Shown piece after piece: positions 1 to 5,134 of a stretch of DNA of 6,064 bases. The notes under the pieces are model-generated. The model had not been told where the DNA came from and did no database searches. It was given only the letters and a program-made list of their open reading frames with translations. The stretch's first letter is position 1, and each line of letters begins with the position of its first letter. A program made the translations under genes and the position numbers. The stretch comes from an uncultured Chryseolinea sp. (GTDB lineage Bacteria > Bacteroidota > Bacteroidia > Cytophagales > Cyclobacteriaceae): contig CAMLER010000335.1 of NCBI GenBank assembly GCA_946478915.1, positions 1-6,064 of the forward strand. Direction: 5' to 3'.

Positions 1-97
1 ACTTACCTCACAAGGAATAAAAGTTTTGCGGGAATCACAGGAACTACGAAATCACATGTGGTCGCAGCTTCCCAAAGTCATAATACAACGGTACTAG
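1..97 (+). CDS. PadR-family transcriptional regulator, C-terminal fragment (5' end outside window)
   Basis: Reading frame 2 is open from the window edge to a TAG at 95-97 and encodes 31 residues (LTSQGIKVLRES... ending PKVIIQRY). The pattern Leu-Thr-x-x-Gly, then Leu, then an Arg/Trp-containing helix and a Leu-Pro, resembles the end of Bacteroidota PadR-like winged-helix repressors: the wing strand 'YxLTxxG' followed by a C-terminal helix. PadR proteins are small dimeric DNA-binding repressors that often control the membrane-transport genes next to them. The stop lies 12 bp before the permease ATG, and the PadR-then-prefix-permease order is a common pair in this phylum, which supports the call. 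It would act in the cytoplasm, probably on its own operon promoter upstream of the window. Only the tail is visible, so the DNA-binding helix cannot be checked; the assignment rests on weak similarity plus position. Confidence 0.55.
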   Translation, partial: LTSQGIKVLRESQELRNHMWSQLPKVIIQRY

Positions 98-109
98 GAA
101 TCACATTCT

Positions 110-2752
110 ATGAGGAGGCATCCACCGCGCATTGGAAAAAGAATTCTCAAGGGATTCGTTCACGCGGAATTCGTTGAAGAAGTAGAAGGCGACCTCGATG
201 AGGTATTTTATGAAAGGCTGAAAGAACAATCACTCCTGATTGCAAAAATCTTGTACATGGCGGATGTGCTGCAGGCCATCAGGCCATATCGTCCGTTTCG
301 AATGTCGAAAAATCTATCGCATGAAATCATGAACCTCGTCTTTTTGCGACTTGCATTGCGAAGTTTATCAAAGCGAAAGGCTTTCGCGATTACCAATATA
401 TTGTCGCTCGGAGTCGGCTTAACGAGCTTTCTGCTCATCATGCAGTATGTTGCGTTCGAGAGGAGCTACGACGCATTCCATGAACGTGGTGACCACATCT
501 ACCGGGTGGCATTTGATTGGGGGGAAACTGACTATAAAGGAAACAATTCAAGTGTCTATGCCTCTAGTGTTCCTGCCTTGGGGCCGGTAATTCTGGACGA
601 AGTAAAGGAGGTCGAATCCTTTACCCGATTTGTTCCTGTGCTTACGGTTAAGCAACATTGTATTTTTTCAGTCTTTCGGAATGGTTCACTAAAATACAGT
701 GCAAATCAAGACAGAGGATTTTTTGTTGATTCGACATTCTTACAGATCTTTTCATTCAGAGTTTTACAGGGAAACAAGAATCCTTTCGACAAGCCAAAGT
801 CGATCGCGATAACACGTTCATTTGCGACGAAAATATTTAAAGGAATATCAGATGATCAAATCGTGGGGTCCTCGATACTTGTTGACACCGGCGCCAAAGA
901 GGACCATATTGTTACCGCGATCCTGGAAGATGTGCCATTAAACTCTCACATCCAATTCGATTATTTGATATCATATGCGACTATTAATTCCCCCAGGCTG
1001 GAAGATAATATGGGTTGGAGCCAGTTTTATACGTATGTTTTGGCCGACGGTACACTGTCCAATGAATTTATTGCTCCGAAATTCGAGCGACTAATAAAAA
1101 AACTTTATGGTGACGATTCACATATTTCAATTTTTTTGCAGCCATTAAAGAAGATCCATCTGACATCAAAATTGCGAGAAGAACTACAGGAAGGTGGATC
1201 GGTCTTGCATCTTACCTTCCTGACGATCATTGCATTCATGCTCTTGTTTATGACGTGGATCAACTATGTGAACATGTTCCTCGCTGTTGCCATGGACAGG
1301 GTTAATGAGATTAGTATTAAGAAGGTGCTGGGTTCTACGCGTGCCCACCTCGTTGTACAGTTCTTTTCTGAGTCACTATTGATCACCGGGGCCGCATTTG
1401 TTCTTTCTGCAGCCCTTTTCATCCTGGTTCAACATTCCTTTGGTCAATGGCTGGAAATGGATATTTCATCTGTAACAGAGGATGGCCTTCGTTATTCGAT
1501 GATTATATTCTCGGGTATTTTTGTTGGAAATATCATTGCGGGCTTATATCCGTCCGTTGTCCTCTCATCTTACCGTTCATCTGGCATCCTCGCAGGAAAA
1601 TTGCAGAAACCCAGAGATGGCCTCTTCTTCAAAAAATCTCTCGTCTATTTTCAATTCATCGTGTCGTTTGTTATTGTGTCATGTACTTTTATAATCGACA
1701 GGCAGATTAGATTTATGAAATCCGCTGACCTGGGGATGGAACTTAGTGGCTGCGTTGCAATACGTTGCCCTGGCGACCGCGACGATAGCTATTCGGAGCG
1801 GCTTCGCCTCTTTAAAGATCGAATGCTCACTAAAACTTATGTCGAAGATGTTTCGTTTACTTCGTCTATTCCTGGCACGCCAATACGGACTTCAAGTGGC
1901 GTACAGAGGGTGGTGGGTCCGGAACTGGAAGGAAATAATATTTTTTACCTGAGCGTGGATGAAAGCTTCATAAATACATATAATATTCGGCTCATAGCTG
2001 GTAGTAATTTCAACCGCGATACCAGTATCCCCTCCGTTATTCTTAATGAAGCTGCGATCCAAACCCTCAAGTTCGATTCGCCGTCCGAAGCTGTGAACCA
2101 TCGAATTCATTGGCAGGGTAGGGAATATGAAGTGATTGGTGTGATAGGCAATTACAATCACCTCTTTCTAAAGGAAATGTTCGAGCCCATAATGCTTACA
2201 TACAGACCTGCAGCACCAGGGTTCATTTCGATAAAGTTTACCGATGGGTTCAATACATTGGCCCTGAAAGACGCATCAAAAGAACTGGACAAGATTTTTC
2301 CAGGAAGTCCGTTTGAATATTCCTTTCTGGAAACAGTATACGATCGTCAGTACAGATCGATCGCTAAATTTGAAACTCTTACAAAATACTTTGCAATGCT
2401 TGCCATTTTGATTGCATGTTTTGGGCTGTTTGCCCTCTCATACTACAATGTGCAGCGGAGGACCCGGGAAATGGCTGTTCGGAAAATATTGGGGGCGAGT
2501 ATTGTAAATGTCACTATACTTCTGGCAAAGGGATATCTGGTTATTGCATGCTTCTCGTGCCTTCTTGGTTCATTAATCACATGGTACGCGATGAACGAAT
2601 GGTTGCAGAATTTTGCATTTGCCATCGATCTAAATGGAACTGATTTCTTAATACCAATGGCTTCAATCACAACGATTGTCATTGCAACAATTTCTTACAG
2701 CTGCGTAAAGACCTCCTTGATCAACCCCTCTGTAACACTGAAACAATCATGA
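110..2752 (+). CDS. FtsX/MacB-type ABC transporter permease with N-terminal permease-prefix domain
   Basis: This is an 880-residue inner-membrane protein with the duplicated MacB/FtsX permease layout. Residues 1-62 are a charged cytoplasmic prefix (PPRIGKRILKGF, then EEVEGDLDEVFYERL) of the kind NCBI calls 'permease prefix domain 2'. TM1 is at about 93-113 and is followed by a large periplasmic domain (about 114-360). FtsX block 1 has TM helices near 366-391, 420-443 and 463-485, with the cytoplasmic coupling motif NEISIKKVLGS at 399-409. TM5 (about 511-531) opens a second periplasmic domain. FtsX block 2 has TMs near 761-783, 803-825 and 848-868, with REMAVRKILGAS at 786-797. The tail NPSVTLKQS matches the usual NP-x-x-x-L ending. 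It has no ATPase domain, and no ABC ATPase gene is visible, so a partner must be encoded elsewhere. Relatives use ATP hydrolysis to move periplasmic or outer-membrane cargo, such as lipoproteins, peptides or drugs; the substrate here is unknown. GGAA lies 9 bp before the chosen ATG, and the prefix begins right at this start. Confidence 0.9.
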   Translation: MRRHPPRIGKRILKGFVHAEFVEEVEGDLDEVFYERLKEQSLLIAKILYMADVLQAIRPYRPFRMSKNLSHEIMNLVFLRLALRSLSKRKAFAITNILSLGVGLTSFLLIMQYVAFERSYDAFHERGDHIYRVAFDWGETDYKGNNSSVYASSVPALGPVILDEVKEVESFTRFVPVLTVKQHCIFSVFRNGSLKYSANQDRGFFVDSTFLQIFSFRVLQGNKNPFDKPKSIAITRSFATKIFKGISDDQIVGSSILVDTGAKEDHIVTAILEDVPLNSHIQFDYLISYATINSPRLEDNMGWSQFYTYVLADGTLSNEFIAPKFERLIKKLYGDDSHISIFLQPLKKIHLTSKLREELQEGGSVLHLTFLTIIAFMLLFMTWINYVNMFLAVAMDRVNEISIKKVLGSTRAHLVVQFFSESLLITGAAFVLSAALFILVQHSFGQWLEMDISSVTEDGLRYSMIIFSGIFVGNIIAGLYPSVVLSSYRSSGILAGKLQKPRDGLFFKKSLVYFQFIVSFVIVSCTFIIDRQIRFMKSADLGMELSGCVAIRCPGDRDDSYSERLRLFKDRMLTKTYVEDVSFTSSIPGTPIRTSSGVQRVVGPELEGNNIFYLSVDESFINTYNIRLIAGSNFNRDTSIPSVILNEAAIQTLKFDSPSEAVNHRIHWQGREYEVIGVIGNYNHLFLKEMFEPIMLTYRPAAPGFISIKFTDGFNTLALKDASKELDKIFPGSPFEYSFLETVYDRQYRSIAKFETLTKYFAMLAILIACFGLFALSYYNVQRRTREMAVRKILGASIVNVTILLAKGYLVIACFSCLLGSLITWYAMNEWLQNFAFAIDLNGTDFLIPMASITTIVIATISYSCVKTSLINPSVTLKQS
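2749..2752 (+). other. ATGA stop/start overlap (translational coupling)
   Basis: The beta-lactamase ATG shares four bases with the permease TGA. No Shine-Dalgarno-like sequence precedes it, so initiation probably depends on ribosomes finishing the permease. This is direct sequence evidence that the two genes share one transcript. Confidence 0.8.
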
Positions 2753-3645
2753 TTATCATCCTGAGAATGACTGGTACATTACTCTTGGCTATCATATTGA
2801 GCAAAAATGCGTATAGCCAGACCGAGTTGCGCGCCGAGATCAACCGACTTATTAATGCTGTTGATGCCATGGTGGGTGTCGGCGTGGTGCATTTGGAAAA
2901 GGGAGACTCGCTTTCCGTTAATGGCGTTGGTCATTTCCCAATGCAAAGCGTGTATAAATTTCATCAGGCCCTTGCGGTTTTACACGAGGTCGATGAAGGA
3001 AAACTGTCGCTGGAGACCAAGGTGATGATCGATAAAAATGATTACATCCCCAATACGTGGAGCCCGATTGCAACTAAGTATCCCAATGGAAATACTTACT
3101 TGACGATCAAAGAACTGATTTCATATTCCGTCGCGAGCAGCGATAACAACGCCTGCGATATACTTTTTCAACAGCTTGGGGGTCCGGCTAAAGTGAATGA
3201 TTATGTCACCGAACTGGGAATTAATGAGATTTCCATCAAAAACACAGAAAGGGAAATGCACGAAAATTGGGATGCCCAGTTCGCAAACTGGACAACACCG
3301 CGTGCAATGGCCAAATTATTGGCGCTGTTCTATAAAGGCGAAATAGTTTCTCCAAGATCTACCGCAGCGCTACGCGATATAATGGAAGGAACAATCACGG
3401 GAAAGAATAGAATAAAGGGGCTATTGCCACAAGGTACTCCGGTGGCTCATAAGACAGGGATGGGAGGAAGGCGGGATGTCATCAGCGCCGTGAACGATGT
3501 CGGCATTATCACGCTTGCCGATGGCCAGCATGTATGCATAGCGTTATTGATTACGGAAACAACAGAATCTGTTGAAACCCTGGAAACATTAATGGCTCAG
3601 ATTTCGAAAAAAGTATTTGACTACTATTCTAACGGCAAACATTAA
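2749..3645 (+). CDS. Class A beta-lactamase, subclass A2 (PER/CblA/CepA-like)
   Basis: This is a periplasmic serine beta-lactamase of 298 residues, the usual length. The n-region contains Arg6, the hydrophobic core is about 8-17, and cleavage is likely at Ala-Tyr-Ser|Gln24. All class A motifs are present: SVYK at 67-70 (nucleophile Ser67 = Ambler 70, Lys70 = 73), SDN at 131-133 (Ambler 130-132), the omega-loop Glu167 (Ambler 166) in EREMH, and KTG at 235-237 (Ambler 234-236). His171 at Ambler 170 replaces the common Asn, as in PER-type enzymes. The contexts MQSVYKF, SSDNNACDILF and RIKGLLPQGTPVAHKTG also fit subclass A2, whose members often hydrolyse cephalosporins; the spectrum here cannot be read from sequence. 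The residue after KTG is Met, which is unusual. The start at 2749 forms an ATGA overlap with the permease stop and supplies the positively charged n-region. The alternative ATG at 2767 would lose that charge. Translational coupling to the permease is therefore likely. Confidence 0.93.
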   Translation: MIIILRMTGTLLLAIILSKNAYSQTELRAEINRLINAVDAMVGVGVVHLEKGDSLSVNGVGHFPMQSVYKFHQALAVLHEVDEGKLSLETKVMIDKNDYIPNTWSPIATKYPNGNTYLTIKELISYSVASSDNNACDILFQQLGGPAKVNDYVTELGINEISIKNTEREMHENWDAQFANWTTPRAMAKLLALFYKGEIVSPRSTAALRDIMEGTITGKNRIKGLLPQGTPVAHKTGMGGRRDVISAVNDVGIITLADGQHVCIALLITETTESVETLETLMAQISKKVFDYYSNGKH

Positions 3646-3655
3646 GATCTAAATC

Positions 3656-4486
3656 TCAGAAATGTTCAGCCAGCCATGTCTCCAGTAATTTAGGCCAGGC
3701 TTCGGCGGCTTTGTTACCGGGATCCATACCGTAGCCATGACCACCCCCGGGTAAAATATGCAATTCAACATTCGCGCCGGCATTCCTCAAAGCGGTTGCC
3801 AGAGCAAATGAACTTGGGGCGAGTTGATCATCCATGGTCTGAAAGATGAAGGTTTCTACCGTTGACGAATCAGGTTTCAGTTCGGATGACAAAGTGAGGC
3901 CAGGCTTCTCAGCCAGATAGGCAGGGTAGATGGTAACCATGCGGTCGGGTACGGGAGAAAGCCGGTCCACATCATCCTGCACGGGATAAGTCGGTGAAAC
4001 TTTCGTTAGTCCGGCTGTTGCTACGACATGTGCCCCGGCAGAAAAACCCATGGCAGCTATTTTGTCTGGATCGATACCAAATTCTTTTGCGCGAAACCGG
4101 ATAAGCCTTATCGAACGCTGCAAATCTTGCAATGCGCCCTCGCGTTTGTCGGGTACCCTATACTGCAATACAAAAACCGTGTAGCCCAACCGGGATAACC
4201 AGGACGCTACCGTGTACCCTTCCTTGTGAACAGCAAGACGAACATACGCGCCACCCGGACAAATAATAAAGGCTTTTCTATTGCTGACTTGCGGCTTGAA
4301 GACAGCCAGGAAAGGATTTGTAATTTCGACTACCCTTATACTGCCATCCTGCAACGTGGTAGCTATTGGTGGGAGTTTTGCCTTCATTTCGCCAGGTACC
4401 GAACGAGGCCAAATGTAAATAGAATCAGACTGACCAAACGCCGTTTGCACGCAAACAATAAGTACAAGGAGGATTAGTCTTAACAT
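3656..4486 (-). CDS. Secreted alpha/beta-hydrolase, BD-FAE / acetyl-esterase type
   Basis: A 276-residue hydrolase with a signal peptide at residues 1-18 (hydrophobic core LILLVLIVCV, likely cut Ala-Phe-Gly|Gln19). The catalytic parts of an alpha/beta-hydrolase fold are in order: oxyanion-hole motif CPGGAY (76-81), nucleophile elbow GFSAG with Ser149, acid Asp219 in TMDDQLAP, and His250 in GGGHGYGM. The spacing and the VLQYRVP and DLQRSIRLIR segments match the lipase/esterase group often labelled 'xylanase' or BD-FAE, which removes acetyl or feruloyl groups from plant polysaccharides. The actual substrate is not proven. It ends 10 bp from the convergent beta-lactamase, so the two belong to different transcripts that may interfere at their ends. 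The divergent GH53 gene downstream on the plus strand suggests a role in plant glycan breakdown, but this is inference. The start is the ATG at 4484-4486; no clear ribosome-binding site precedes it, as is common in Bacteroidota. Confidence 0.88.
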   Translation of the reverse strand: MLRLILLVLIVCVQTAFGQSDSIYIWPRSVPGEMKAKLPPIATTLQDGSIRVVEITNPFLAVFKPQVSNRKAFIICPGGAYVRLAVHKEGYTVASWLSRLGYTVFVLQYRVPDKREGALQDLQRSIRLIRFRAKEFGIDPDKIAAMGFSAGAHVVATAGLTKVSPTYPVQDDVDRLSPVPDRMVTIYPAYLAEKPGLTLSSELKPDSSTVETFIFQTMDDQLAPSSFALATALRNAGANVELHILPGGGHGYGMDPGNKAAEAWPKLLETWLAEHF

Positions 4487-4504
4487 CGTTGAGCTGCAAG
4501 TATA

Positions 4505-4512
4505 CGAAGATA
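4505..4512 (-). promoter_or_regulatory. Possible -7 element for the esterase gene
   Basis: Read on the minus strand, TATCTTCG lies about 18 bases before the esterase ATG and differs by one base from the Bacteroidota -7 consensus TAnnTTTG. No convincing -33 TTTG was found at the right distance, so this is only a weak candidate. Confidence 0.2.
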
Positions 4513-4589
4513 AATAATTGTTGGTATCTGTTAGCCCATAATGAATGACAAGGACAGCGGCCTAACATCAACTTCAAACCTTAAGCTAT

Positions 4590-4781
4590 TCATTGAAAAG
4601 CAACAAACAATATTACCACTACTGTCATTAAAACGAAAAAGATCAACACCTGGAATGGTGGGATGGGGTCTGTATTTGGTATTCCAAAAACCAGTTTGAT
4701 AAAATTTTTGAGGATGTTCATTCCTATTATCACTAATACAACGTGAGGTATACTCACTGAAAAACGGCGCTGTCCTCTCAC
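4590..4781 (-). CDS. Possible small membrane protein (hypothetical)
   Basis: A 63-residue frame opens with GTG at 4779-4781 and ends with TGA. An internal ATG at residue 21 would give a 43-residue product (MNILKNFIKLVFGIP... to VVVILFVAFQ), and AGGA sits immediately before that ATG. Two hydrophobic stretches are visible: residues about 11-33, and a clear membrane helix about 43-62 preceded by TDPIPP. The layout suits a tiny inner-membrane protein. I do not recognise a family. Against it: the segment is T-rich on this strand, which makes hydrophobic codons likely by chance, and there is no ATG at the first position. The frame is open upstream only to a TAG at 4803-4805, so it is not simply the end of a longer gene here. 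It lies in the gap between the esterase and GH53, on the same strand as the esterase. Confidence 0.3.
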   Translation of the reverse strand: MRGQRRFSVSIPHVVLVIIGMNILKNFIKLVFGIPNTDPIPPFQVLIFFVLMTVVVILFVAFQ

Positions 4782-4859
4782 TAACCTAACTCGCGGACGA
4801 AGCTACATTATTTTCCGAATTTTCATCTTTTAGAACGTAGTCAAAACGACAAAATTTCA

Positions 4860-4909
4860 GAAAACAGTGAATCTTTTTTCAAATAGGAAAAAGATGATTA
4901 GCTGTTTTC
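4860..4909. repeat. Nested AT-rich inverted repeat / hairpin
   Basis: The outer arms GAAAACAG (4860-4867) and CTGTTTTC (4902-4909) are perfectly complementary over 8 bp. Inside them, ATCTTTTT (4871-4878) pairs perfectly with AAAAAGAT (4888-4895), leaving a short loop of 9 bases. The two stems stack around a small asymmetric internal bulge. It has no GC-rich stem followed by a T-run in either direction, so it is not a standard intrinsic terminator. It lies about 225-275 bases before the GH53 start. Confidence 0.45.
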
Positions 4910-4919
4910 CGGGAGTATA

Positions 4920-4935
4920 CCCCTGCATTCAGGGG
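4920..4935. repeat. GC-rich hairpin CCCCTG-CATT-CAGGGG
   Basis: A perfect 6-bp stem closes a four-base loop. No T-run follows on either strand, which argues against a terminator. It directly follows the AT-rich nested hairpin and directly precedes the next paired segment. Confidence 0.4.
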
Positions 4936-4991
4936 GAAGGTAATTGTTAAGTACGCAGTTGCTCATCGAACGTCCGGCTGCGTGTACCTTC
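4936..4991. repeat. Two-tier inverted repeat
   Basis: GAAGGTA (4936-4942) is complementary to TACCTTC (4985-4991). Inside it, ACGCAG (4953-4958) is complementary to CTGCGT (4978-4983), with a further T-G wobble possible at 4952/4984. The loop is 19 bases. It abuts the hairpin at 4920-4935. Individually each stem could arise by chance; the adjacency is the reason to list it. Confidence 0.35.
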
Positions 4992-5134
4992 AATGCACCT
5001 GGATCAGGCAATTCGTTCCGGGAAATACTCATTAAATAAATATTAACTTCAGGTTGACTTGGCAAGGATGAGGTTTTCCAAATCCCTTGCAAAGTCGGCA
5101 TTATACAAAACCCGTAATTACGAATCAGTTGCAG

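Larger units (their letters stand above)
4782..5134. other. Non-coding intergenic region upstream of GH53
   Basis: About 350 bases without a convincing gene. Short open stretches exist on both strands, including an 82-codon minus frame at 4898-5146 that runs into the GH53 start, but none shows a signal peptide, domain motif or family resemblance. The left part (4800-4900) is AT-rich. The middle (4860-4991) holds several inverted repeats listed separately. I looked for a Bacteroidota TAnnTTTG/TTTG promoter before GH53 and found no good match. A TTGACT at 5054-5059 has no -10 partner at a usual distance. Confidence 0.6.

Noticed and set aside
1..174. Reading frame 1 begins with TYLTRNKSFAGITG, which resembles the RNKSFAxIN segment before TM1 of FtsX permeases.
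   Set aside because: The resemblance covers only about ten residues and the following residues show no membrane helix. The frame also overlaps the permease start, and frame 2 gives a better fit to a PadR tail with a stop just before the permease.
3641..3660. Short palindrome AGATCT and nearby ATCT between the convergent genes, considered as a bidirectional terminator.
   Set aside because: The gap is only 10 bp, the repeat is too short for a stable hairpin and there is no T-run.
4226..4477. 83-codon plus-strand frame opposite the N-terminal part of the esterase.
   Set aside because: Antisense to the signal peptide and oxyanion region of a clear gene; no protein features.
4529..4592. Inverted repeats TGTTAG/CTAACA (4529-4567) and AATGAAT/ATTCATT (4541-4592).
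   Set aside because: Arms of 6-7 bases with long loops that cross each other; expected by chance in a region of this size and not like a terminator.
4907..5023. Direct repeat TTCCGGGA at 4907-4914 and 5016-5023, considered as paired operator sites or a duplication scar.
   Set aside because: Only 8 bases long with dissimilar flanks; no evidence for a binding protein or target-site duplication.
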